Part shown: in pieces, positions 55,601 through 64,000 of the stretch
Layout: each line of letters starts with the position of its first letter
Position numbering within the stretch: position 1 is the stretch's first letter
Source: Branchiostoma floridae
Taxonomy: Eukaryota; Chordata; Leptocardii; Amphioxiformes; Branchiostomatidae
Reading direction: 5' to 3'
Length of the DNA stretch: 64,000 bases
Assembly (NCBI RefSeq): GCF_000003815.2
Contig: NC_049997.1
Coordinates: 6,850,168-6,914,167 of the forward strand
Notes under the pieces: model-generated
Database searches by the model: none
Told to the model about the DNA's origin: nothing
The model's input: the letters and a program-made list of their open reading frames with translations, nothing else
Program-made: the position numbers and the translations under genes

Positions 55601-58600
55601 CGATTGGTCAGCAGAGGTTTGTCTATGTGGGTGCAGTATCAAATGTAAAGCATGTGATGGTCATGTGATAATCATGTGATGCCTGAGAAACTAACCAATC
55701 AGGCCCAGGACAGCCACATGTACATCAAACAGCCGATTGGTCAGCAGAGGCTCGTGAAGGTGGGTGTAGTGTCATGTGATGATCATGCAATGATCATGTG
55801 ATAATCATGTGATGGTCATGTGATAATCATGTGATGCTTGAGAAACTAACCAATCAGGCCCAGGGCAGCTACATGTACATCAAACAGCCGATTGGCCAGC
55901 AGAGGCTTTTGCAGGTGGGTGTAGTGTCATGTGATAATCATGCAATGATCATGTGATAATCATGTGATGCCTGAGAAAACCAATCAGGCCCAGGACAGCC
56001 ACATGTACTAGTACATCAAACAGCCGATTGGTCAGCAGGGGCTCGTGAAGGTGGGTGTAGTGTCATGTGATGATCATGCAATGTTCATGTGATAATCATG
56101 TGATGGTCATGTAATAAGTATGTGATGGTCATGTGATAATCATGTGATGCCTGAGAAACTAACCAGTCAGGCCCAGGACAGCCACATGCATACATCTAAC
56201 AGTTGATTGGTCAGCAGCGGTTCATGCAGGTGGGTGTAGTGTCATCATGTGATAATCATGCAATGATCATGTGATAATCATGTGATGCCTGAGAAACTAA
56301 CCAGTCAGGCTCAGGACAGTCACATGTACACATCAAACAGTTGATTGGTCAGCAGCGGCTCATGCAGGTGGGTGTAGCATCAAATGTAAAGCATGCAATG
56401 TTCATGTGATAATCATGTGATGGTCATGTGATAAGTATGTGATGGTCATGTGTTCATCATGTGATGCCTGAGAAACTAACCAATCAGGCCAGGACAGCCA
56501 CATGTACATCGAACAGCCGATTGGTCAGCAAAGGTTCGTGCAGGTGTATGTAGCATCATATGCAAACATGTGATGGTCATGTGATAATCATTCAATGTTC
56601 ATGTGATGTCTGAGAAACTAACCAATCAGGCCCAGGACAGCCACATGTACATCAAACAGCCGATTGGTCAGCAGAGGCTCATGCAGGTGTGTGTAGTGAT
56701 CAGCGATGGCCTGGTAGAGGGAGAGTTTCCATTCGCGCGTGTCGGCCGCGGTGTCGCTAAGCTTCATCCCGATCGTCTCCGGCATGAAGTCCAGACACGA
56801 CAGGCCAGAGGTTATCCAGGGGTCATGGGTCAAGAAATAACTGGACATACGGAAAAGACGAAGCATTAGGGTTTCACAAACCTTGAAATGAAAACATGAC
56901 TCAATTTATAAAGTTATCAGTTGTTTTATTTTGTGTATTCTTTTCTTTCTACTGTCAATTACCAATATCTTATAACAATGCACAAAGTTGCCCAAGAAGA
57001 CAACTGAGGGAATTATTAAAATCTGGTCTATATGAAGTCTTCAAATGGTCACTATACTATGTCTATAGAGAGAATTCTTAATGTTCACATTGGCAAGATA
57101 GAAGTGGTCACTTTTACAGGTTTGACTTTTGTTGCTACTACCAATACAAACTCCGTCCCAAGACAGAAATTCGCTTATTAAGATGAAAGAAAATATAACA
57201 CCATCCATCCCAAAAATCTGAACTTCATGACATTAAACTGTAGAAAATCTATTTTCACGTTCTTAAAGTTTTAACAAGAACAACACAGGTAGATAGATGA
57301 AGACTTACTTGATGCTGTCGCTGTCAGAATCCGAGCTTGCCGTACAGGTGTTGGAGATGACCAGGCCTCGCCGCATGCTGAGTCGGTGCTGCTTGGCTTC
57401 GCTACACATGCTGAGGATGCCGTCCAACAGGGGGAGCTCCACAATGGTCAGGAGTTTCACCAGGGTCATTTCCTTCCAAACCTCGTCTAGGACTGAAAGG
57501 TCTGAAAATTAGTACAGCAGGAGACAGCACAGGGTTAATCGGAGGCAGCAGCCAGAGATGGAATGACAGGATGAATGGATAAAATGTAGAATGGTGGAAT
57601 GAATGAGTGAGTGCTTCAACAAGTGTTGAATGAAGGTACATGGACATGTATAACACATTTGAGTTGTGCAAGTTGGATGGATGAAACAATGATTGGAATG
57701 AATGAGTGCTTGAATGAATGTACATGGACACATTTCAGTTGTACCAACATAAAGACAATATTGAGACGTATGGATGAAAGCATAATGATGAAAGAATGGC
57801 TGAATGGAGGGGAAGGGTGCACATGCAATATTTTGAACACACACTTTCAAGTACAAATATTAAAGTTGCAGTTGATCATATATTACTTTTTCACACAACA
57901 AAAAACAAGACACACTTACACAAGCCCACACATGCAAAAAAACTATATATAATAGTATTAATACCTAATTTTTCATAGAGGTAACCACAACATTTGAAAC
58001 TTTTTCCAAAGACAGTTGTAATTGTATCTTTGATGCTTGTACACTCAAAAGCAGAATTTTATTCACATATCTGCTTTGAATCTGTGGAAAACCCTACCAA
58101 AAGCTGTTGGTCTTGCAAGCTAGATTGTGAGGGGTAAAGTTGGTCATGGATCTATATAGCCTGTTGTGGATTCCCCTACTGTACTTGGTGGCAACAAGAA
58201 GTGGCAAACTGTTTGTAACATATACTAGTTGGACATTTACAGGGTTGGGATAGGTAAGGGAAAGTCAGGGAGGTTGGGAGATATACTACTACCTATAATT
58301 ACGCATGGCTCCATGTCATCTAATGACAATGCCTCTTTTGTACTTAGCAGCAAGGTGGGCACACAATAGAATACAGAATGGCTAGTAGGGTAGAATGGGT
58401 AAAGGAATGACAGGGAGGTTGGGAATATAACAAACCTGCGTGGGATATACTACAGGATGAGCCATTGCTGGCCAAACTGCTGGTGGAAGACCAGATGGAC
58501 TCGGTCTCTTGGCTGTACGTCTCGCCGAACAGCTCGCGTAGGATCTCGTCACTGGTTGCCATGGCGAGGGTGTTCTGGATCACACCTGATTCGTCCTCGT

Positions 58601-61600
58601 CTGATTGGCTGAAAAATACATGTCATAAAAACACTGTAAATTGATAAAAAAATAGCAGTCTGTAATTCTAGCGGCTGGGACAAGGGAATACTAGTAGTTC
58701 ACGGTTCAAATTCTAACATTGTGAACAATGTTAAAATCAACATTATGGAAAATTCAATTTCTGCATCATATCTGCATATCTGAACAGAAAGCCACAATTG
58801 CACAAAAACACAGTAAATTTCCTGTCATACATGTAGAACATGTGCCCCTCTCACCTGTCTTCACTTGACATTGCCACATTCTCCTTGCCATCTGCCGACT
58901 TACTGGCTTTTGTGAACCTACATTTTGTGAGTGCAAGAGAGTTAAATCACACACACCGAAAAGCAGTTAAAACTTAAAGTAGAAATAACCAGAAAAGATC
59001 AAAGAATGCACCAGCAGTACAAGTATGCAGTATGCACTTACAAAAGTCAAATCGATCAGTCCTATCCAAAACAATGACATATCTTTTGACTTGGAGATAA
59101 TTTTCTTCTATATAAATTCTAACCTACTGAATTGGAGGTGCAATTTCTTCTATCCAGTTAAATTTCAGGGGTTTAATATGGTTCACCTGTATAGTTTGCT
59201 GTTGCTGTCATCGAATGGTCGAGACTTCCCCTTGGACTTTGCCTTCATACCCACAGGCTGGAACACTCCATTGTCCATCAGCACCTGTTTCAATATACAG
59301 ACCAAACTTCAATAAAGATCAGGTGAATGCTACAAACAGCCACAATCCCTTTTCAATACTGATTAATGTAGCCAAGTCACAAAAATTGACAGATGCCATT
59401 CAAAAGCATTTAAAGCTTACCCCCTTTGTGCCGTAATACTATTAGTTTGAATCTTCTTACTTTAATTTTCAATCTTTGTGAAAAAAAATCTCATCAACTT
59501 GTACAAGTTTTGAACTCTAATGAAGCTATGTGAATCCTGTGAGGATCATATGGGTTATCTATTCATAAAATAAAAAAAAATAAAAACATGGACTGTATAC
59601 CAGTTCTCTCTCTCTCTTGTACTCTGTCTGATACTAGTACAGTCAAACCTGTCTATAGCGGCCACTCAAGGGACTGGTCAAAATTGGCCACTATAGAGAG
59701 GTGGCCACTATAGAGAATATGCTAATTAATTGACCACAAGCAATAAGTTACACATGGTTTTAGTACCCACTGATCTTTATTCACATAATACAGTACTGTA
59801 CATGTACTGCAATGATTTTACACTACATGTATTAAGAAAACAAAAGCTATAAAAAGTTTTAAATGTTCTACAGTTGATATTGTCAAAGAGACCGGTATCG
59901 TCATATTTCTTTGATCTTTTGTCTTGTATCCTTTGATACTTCGCCGTCCGTGTGTTCCCTCCCGCGTTCACACGTCAGGTTCGCCCATTATGCTAATGTG
60001 GTACTCACAAGAAAAGTCTCGTCATTTTAGACTTATCTCTTAATAAATGTAAGAATAAAATCCACCATAGTCTGAAGTTCATATCATTTTGTCTTTGTAA
60101 CAATTCATTTAGAAAGTTTTTGTGATAAAAATTAACCTAAGCGATAGTGTATTAGAACGTAACTTTAACGCAATTTACCTCTGTAATATTGGTGTCGTCT
60201 ATTGACCTTATATGACCTCGCTTGTCGGCGGGTATGGGTAGCGCCAGTTTTGTTTTGAAAATAAATCAAAGAGGTTTTAAATCCGGCGTAGGGTGACGAT
60301 ACGGCAGCTGTATATGGCCGAACGCGTGCCGAAACATAGATCAGCGGTCCGCGTGGCCGTAATCGGCAGTGTTTTTGTACCTGCGGGACCGGAAATCGTG
60401 TGGCCGTGGCCGCGTTGGACAGGTGGCCGCTAAGCCTATTTCTTAATCATTACGAATCCAAGGGACCGACAAAAAGTGGCCACTATGGGCAGGTGGCCGT
60501 TATGCAAAGGTGGCCGCTAATACAGGTTTGACTGTACGTACCTGGCACAGTCTGATAACTTTCATCCTTGTGATATCGCAGGCCCCGAACTGAAAACTGT
60601 TGTCCTGTAGGTACATGAGCAGCACACCGACAGCACCAACTGCCACTGAGACAAATCTTGTCATGTCTGTCTCTTGGATTAACGTGAAACATTGAGTACG
60701 TACCTGACACAATCTGATGACTTTCATCCTGGTGATATCGCAGGCCCCAAACTGAAAACTGTTGTCCTGTAGGTACATGAGCAGCACACTGACAGCGTCA
60801 GCTCCAGCGAAACAGTAATACTAGTACGTACCTGACACAATCTGATGACTTTCATCCTGGTGATATCGCAGGCCCCGAACTGAAAACTGTTGTCCTGCAG
60901 ATACATGAGCAGCACACTGACGGCATCAGCGCCTGTGAAGCAGTGTTGATGGTACTTCAGACCCCGCCGGTGTCTCCGCACATTTGCGTGCTCCTGGAGG
61001 TGGTGGATGATTCCATTCCAGATCTGTGTTGCCTTGAAGGGACCTGTTAAAGTAATAGGTGTTACAAAATCATGGACAGACAAAAGATGACAAATTGTAA
61101 TCTTTACTACCATTGTGGTAGTACATGTACCTGCAATGACTCAAGTCAATTTAATGGCATCTTTTGCACTACTTATCCTTCAACTTTTTTCAGGCCATGC
61201 AAGTTGACAAATTTTGCTCTTTGTTTTTGTGACTGTGGTGCAATCTACAATTGACAGATACATTTGAAAATTGTCTTAAACATTATCTACTCTCAAGTCT
61301 TGAATGATTACTTACTAAGTACTAGTCTGCTCCAAATGTCTACTGCAAATTTTTCTTTTTTAGATAGGAAGATTATTCAAGGTTGTGATTACCTGATGCT
61401 ATTACCAGTACAGAACTTTATCATTTTGAACAGAAATGATGCTACAAATGTAGGTTAAATAGAGGATATTGTCTTCTTCTTTCGCAGTCTAGTCCCAGGA
61501 GATCCAGACACCCTTTTTGAAAAGAACATTAAATTTCCAACAACACAAACAAAATCTAAGACGTACATAAATTACTTATAAACTTCTGACATCACAAAAT

Positions 61601-61976
61601 GAAATCTCCATCTTCCTAGATACACATCATGCTACAAAGATTCTGCAACCGATACACATACAAGTAGTCTGGCCTCTGCCAATTCACGCCCATTCAAACA
61701 GACAAAAGGAAAGCCCTTCTCTGTTTACTAAGAGCGGTTCTTGTAAACGGACCACCAACCGCCACTGACACAAATCTTGTCATGTCTGTCTCTTGGATTA
61801 ACGTACTTACCTCTCAAATCTCGGGGGTTAACTCACCCAGAACATCTCTCCTTCATATCTAAGACTGTTAGCACTATATTCTTAGGAAAAAGGGATTCGC
61901 AAAAAGTCAAGAAAGGGTAAAAATCGTCGAAAATGTCCAACTTACCGAAGGACTGACCACTTGAAGCTGCCGCCAT
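49647..61976 (-). CDS. DEPDC7: DEP domain-containing protein 7
   Basis: DEP-domain protein whose role is not well defined; DEP domains mediate membrane or receptor recruitment. Coding exons: 61976-61946, 61043-60832, 59284-59187, 58917-58855, 58608-58436, 57492-57309, 56840-56623, 54648-54506, 53662-53455, 49846-49647. Phases agree throughout and give 509 residues, against about 511 in human DEPDC7. The DEP domain fills exons 2 and 3 (residues about 12-115), from GPFKATQIWNGIIHHLQ through RMKVIRLCQ and VLMDNGVFQPV. Other family landmarks are VLDEVWKEMTLVKLLTIVEL, EPLLTNRLFDVHVAVLGLI, SREELRRLLRFMAL, GQTEQLVMYMVDNHREIFQI and the ending FWRHHPKIYAKFFSGMM. The donor edges of exons 2, 7 and 8 are tandemly duplicated. 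Confidence 0.95.
49942..50195. mobile_element. CAGGGCTCTAGCCAGC element in DEPDC7 intron 9
   Basis: Ends CAGGGCTCTAGCCAGCATG and TGCTGGCTACAACCCTG. Relative of the hAT-like element at 19911, but no clean target duplication is visible. Confidence 0.6.
50556..52681. mobile_element. TAGGCCTAGG element split by a later insertion
   Basis: The left part (50556-50716) and right part (52462-52681) match the two arms of the 387-bp copy at 14874-15260. Removing the 1745-bp inner element and one copy of its duplication leaves about 376 bp, which agrees with the solo copy. Confidence 0.75.
50717..52461. mobile_element. CAGGGTTCTAG element (1.7-kb member), nested
   Basis: Ends CAGGGTTCTAGCTAGG and GCTAGCTAGAACCCTG, with CTATC on both sides (50712-50716 and 52462-52466). 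It is the largest of three readable members of this family. It has 'agcgtag' repeats near its ends and no intact transposase frame. It sits inside an older TAGGCCTAGG element in DEPDC7 intron 9. Confidence 0.8.
52802..53077. mobile_element. TA-flanked 276-bp inverted-repeat element
   Basis: CAGACTCAAGTAGGCTGCAT on the left is mirrored by ATGCAGCCTACTTGAGTCTG on the right, with TA immediately outside each end, as in Tc1/mariner-type elements. Non-autonomous. Confidence 0.8.
54165..54505 (-). repeat. Tandem repeat of the donor edge of DEPDC7 exon 8
   Basis: Three units of about 112 bp follow the true donor (54506) in transcription order. Each carries the complement of the last 70 or so exon bases (RFMALCSTNTQLLFHNK codons) and intron sequence with 'acgtacgatcatcat'. 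The two nearer decoys keep a GT donor; the farthest (near 54165) has lost it (GT to AT). Confidence 0.88.
54905..56622 (-). repeat. Long minisatellite repeating the donor edge of DEPDC7 exon 7
   Basis: Eleven decoy copies of the exon 7 3' edge (LLTNRLFDVHVAVLGLIG codons) plus donor occur, with decoy exon-end blocks starting near 54967, 55112, 55260, 55402, 55561, 55694, 55848, 55979, 56163, 56302 and 56478. The real edge is at 56623. Units are 130-180 bp, separated by runs of catgtgataatcatgcaatg and relatives. It is the largest array in the window. Confidence 0.93.
57540..57815. repeat. Degenerate tandem repeat in DEPDC7 intron 5
   Basis: Imperfect 'gaatgaatgagtgcttga' and 'aatgaaggtacatggacatg' units recur three times. 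Low-complexity sequence with no exon content. Confidence 0.6.
59640..60534. mobile_element. TA-flanked element with CAGTCAAACCTGT ends
   Basis: CAGTCAAACCTGTCTATAGC on the left and TAATACAGGTTTGACTG on the right are inverted repeats, with TA outside both. Subterminal 'ggtggccactatagag' blocks repeat at both ends. It is 895 bp with no transposase frame; the end type is common among mariner-like elements. It lies in DEPDC7 intron 2. Confidence 0.82.
60541..60831 (-). repeat. Two extra copies of the DEPDC7 exon 2 donor half
   Basis: Copies at about 60541-60640 and 60707-60800 follow the real exon. Each repeats the codons for LLMYLQDNSFQFGACD and RMKVIRLCQ and ends in an intact CAG/gtacgt donor. 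In both, CTGCAG of the real exon reads CTACAG, which creates a pyrimidine-AG context (catgtacctacag) that could act as an acceptor in frame. Confidence 0.88.
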
Positions 61977-62323
61977 CGTTCTTAGTTTTCCCGTCGTGCA
62001 GTTCGTGGGATGAGTAATTATCGCGAAATCTCGCGAGACTTTGTCGTTCGAGATGGTGAAGGCCCAAAAACGCAACTCATAGTTACGTTTCCTTTTGAAC
62101 GTTAAATGACCTATATTGCCATATTTAACGTATCACATTCAATTTCAAAATATAATGATTATATTTTGACATGATTTTGACAACAAGGTAGTATAAGTCA
62201 GTTTAAAAATGCTTTGGCGTTTGGAACATCTTAATAGTCGAACAGCGTTTGGTGCGCGCATCGCTACACGCCGGTGAGAGAAAAATCTAGAAACATCCAC
62301 CAGCACCGTTACCAGCTAGCAAA
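61977..62323. promoter_or_regulatory. Divergent promoter, DEPDC7 and an unidentified gene
   Basis: A 347-bp region between two start codons on opposite strands. TCTCGCGAGA at 62029-62038 is the palindrome recognised by BANP (and earlier attributed to Kaiso) in many TATA-less vertebrate promoters; it lies 53 bp upstream of the DEPDC7 ATG. The DEPDC7 start is in ACGATGGCGGC, a YY1-like context. Confidence 0.6.
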
Positions 62324-62326
62324 ATG
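62270..62326 (+). CDS. Possible first exon of an unidentified gene (start codon only)
   Basis: A GC-richer leader ends GCTAGCAAAATG followed at once by a strong donor, gtacgt. The arrangement mirrors TMEM258 exon 1. No continuation exon could be recognised between here and the right edge, so the product is unknown. The leader start is a guess. Confidence 0.3.
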
Positions 62327-64000
62327 GTACGTTTTGATGAATATTTTCAACTTTCCTCACTACAATAACCTTAAGCTGTTACTAGTGTATTACCCTGTAT
62401 CCTCAGATTTTTAGGTTTTATGGATTTTGCTTATTTTTTCCGCGTGAAATTTGTGCAGTGCACGTGGGGCAACTGCATGTCTTTCTTTGGTGCCCCCCTC
62501 CCCATCACTTTTTCCTCAACAAAAATTCTGTAATTTTTGGCGTGTGCACAAAGTTGGTCACATTTCCTACCTCTGTATCAAAATTTGTGTCCTTGGGTAA
62601 AGGCACACGCCACTGGAAGCTTTTTGGGTTGTGCTGAGAACGTTCTGAGAATGTTCTAGAAAGAACCAGACTGCTGTCCAAATTTGGACATGAATAATTT
62701 TTTTTATTGCACAAGATGTCTGTAAAAATGTGGCTTTGTGCTAAAAAAATATTTTACCTTAAGTTCACACTGACAGTACTCACATTTTAAGGTGAGCTGA
62801 AACTGGGAGTTTGGGCATCTCAGAGCTCGCTGTTAAAACAACACAAGTAGTGCAGTGCAAGAGTCTGTGGAAATGTTCTCGGATATTAATATTATTATGT
62901 ACTACTACAACTAGTAAGTTCGTAGTTAGAGTCCACTCTGAGCCACCACAAGTATTTGACGATTTACAGTACAAATGTAGTAAGGCATGTAAATTTGTTT
63001 GGTTGCAATATGAAATGCTCGACCTCAAAGTTAAACTCAAAGCAGCCTACTCAAAATTTAAAACATATTCGATATTAAAAGTGACGGAATGTATGTCCTC
63101 AAAAAGGCTATAGGACTGTGAGAGTTTGTATTCCACAGGCCACCTTCCTGCACACCCGTGCCTTACTGTAATCACTCCTACAGGGTTGGGTTCAGCCCAG
63201 CCTGGTAGTGTGAACATGTCAGTGTAGGTGGTGCAAAGGAAGGAGAGAAACTGTCCACTCACTCCAGACATGGGAACGAGGACCTCTTTCTTAATGTCCA
63301 CTGACTGTACCTGTCTGGAGATGGCACAGATTTAACTTCTTCTTCTTTGGATTCAGGCATCTGCCTTCAACTGATTGAAGATTATGCTGCCTGTAATGTG
63401 AAGGTCTACTGCAAAGCGTGGAAAGAAACTGAGTGGAAAGAAACTTCATCTTTTGAACACAAGAATTCTCTGGGGAAAAAAAGGACTGGAACTTAGTTTA
63501 TCACAGTTTGTGGCTGAGGCTAAAAGTAAAACTGTTCACTATTGTAAGACCATATTGGAAAATCACAGGGAGAAGAAGAACAACATCACGTAAGAATTGC
63601 ATGAGTGAAGACTGGAATTCTACAGGCCTGAAGCAAGGCTGTAAAAGCCTAGAACTTTATTACTCACTTTACTTTTTGCCGGGGCGCCGCAGGCGCCCGG
63701 CTTTGTCCCCGGTTTAATGGTTCGTCCTTGGATGGGTCTGCTATGGTCGCAAAATGTACCGTGCGTTTTTACGACAATTCTCAGCCCTTCTCAGCCCTTC
63801 AAATAAACGCAATGTACCGTGCGTTTTTACGACAATTCTCAGCCCTTCTTAGCCCTTCAAATAAACGTTGTAAGAATACTGTTTATCCATGACCTCTACT
63901 CGTACAGAAAACATTGCAGCGCTCATTAGCAAAGTCTAGGAAAGGGGAATGTTTCTTGATTTGCAGAAAAACACTGGTCATGTAACATTTGAGGAGTTGT
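62327..64000. other. Stretch with no recognisable gene
   Basis: Presumed intron 1 of the gene starting at 62324. It contains a GC-rich hairpin (gccggggcgccgcaggcgcc, 63679) and a 58-bp direct repeat at 63753-63868 (aatgtaccgtgcgtttttac twice). Short open frames show no family signature. Confidence 0.5.
63753..63868. repeat. 58-bp direct repeat
   Basis: Two head-to-tail copies starting aatgtaccgtgcgtttttac and ending 'cagcccttcaaataaacg', almost identical. Confidence 0.8.

Noticed and set aside
54905-56622. Regular repeat-spacer look suggesting a CRISPR array
   Set aside because: Units are long, degenerate, contain coding sequence of the adjacent exon and lie in a eukaryotic intron.
63343-63400. 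Candidate second exon for the gene starting at 62324 (acceptor in ggattcag)
   Set aside because: Reading on from the ATG in phase meets a stop after five codons.

Overview
The window looks like animal nuclear DNA from an invertebrate chordate, most likely amphioxus (Branchiostoma). The coding content consists of intron-rich orthologs of vertebrate housekeeping genes with near-vertebrate protein lengths. Introns are packed with short inverted-repeat elements, and many exon edges are duplicated as minisatellites, a habit I recall as characteristic of amphioxus genes. One stretch of N (47957-48478) marks a draft assembly gap. The species call is inference; no search was run.

Layout. (1) 976-12904, minus: an ARFGAP2/3 ortholog, 13 coding exons seen, with the last few codons beyond the left edge. 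(2) 12905-13400: a shared divergent promoter carrying a perfect IR-1 nuclear-receptor palindrome. (3) 17573-24773, plus: TCP11L1 in 10 coding exons, with a probable non-coding first exon ending at 13400. (4) 24774-28654: 3' UTR and tail-to-tail spacer with inverted-repeat elements. (5) 28655-37557, minus: ACTR6 (ARP6) in 10 exons. Its introns carry two large foldback elements and a hAT-like element. (6) 37558-37686: a 129-bp bidirectional promoter. (7) 37687-40690, plus: TMEM258, whose first exon seems to stop right after the ATG. (8) 42055-43377 minus and 45287-46601 plus: an inverted, head-to-head pair of intronless DIPK2-like (PIP49_C, divergent kinase) genes. The second copy has a single-base frameshift. 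(9) 49647-61976, minus: DEPDC7 in 10 exons. (10) 61977-62323: a divergent promoter with a TCTCGCGAGA element, followed by the first exon of an unidentified plus-strand gene.

The genes do not form a pathway. ARFGAP acts in COPI traffic, ACTR6 in SRCAP chromatin remodelling, TMEM258 in ER N-glycosylation, and DIPK2-like proteins in the secretory pathway. TCP11L1 and DEPDC7 are poorly characterised but are close neighbours in human 11p13, so this window probably preserves an old chordate gene neighbourhood.

The most striking structural signal is that four of the five intron-containing genes carry tandem repeats whose unit spans an exon-intron junction. This affects at least ten exon edges, leaving from one to eleven decoy splice sites beside the real exon. 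Many of these arrays are seeded with a palindromic CATGTGATCATCACATG-type motif. A second layer consists of transposons with readable ends: foldback elements beginning CACCCC, hAT-like elements with 8-bp target duplications, a hairpin element with a 10-bp duplication, a TAA-duplicating element, TA-flanked elements, and a 5/6-bp-duplicating CAGGGTTCTAG family found nested inside another element.
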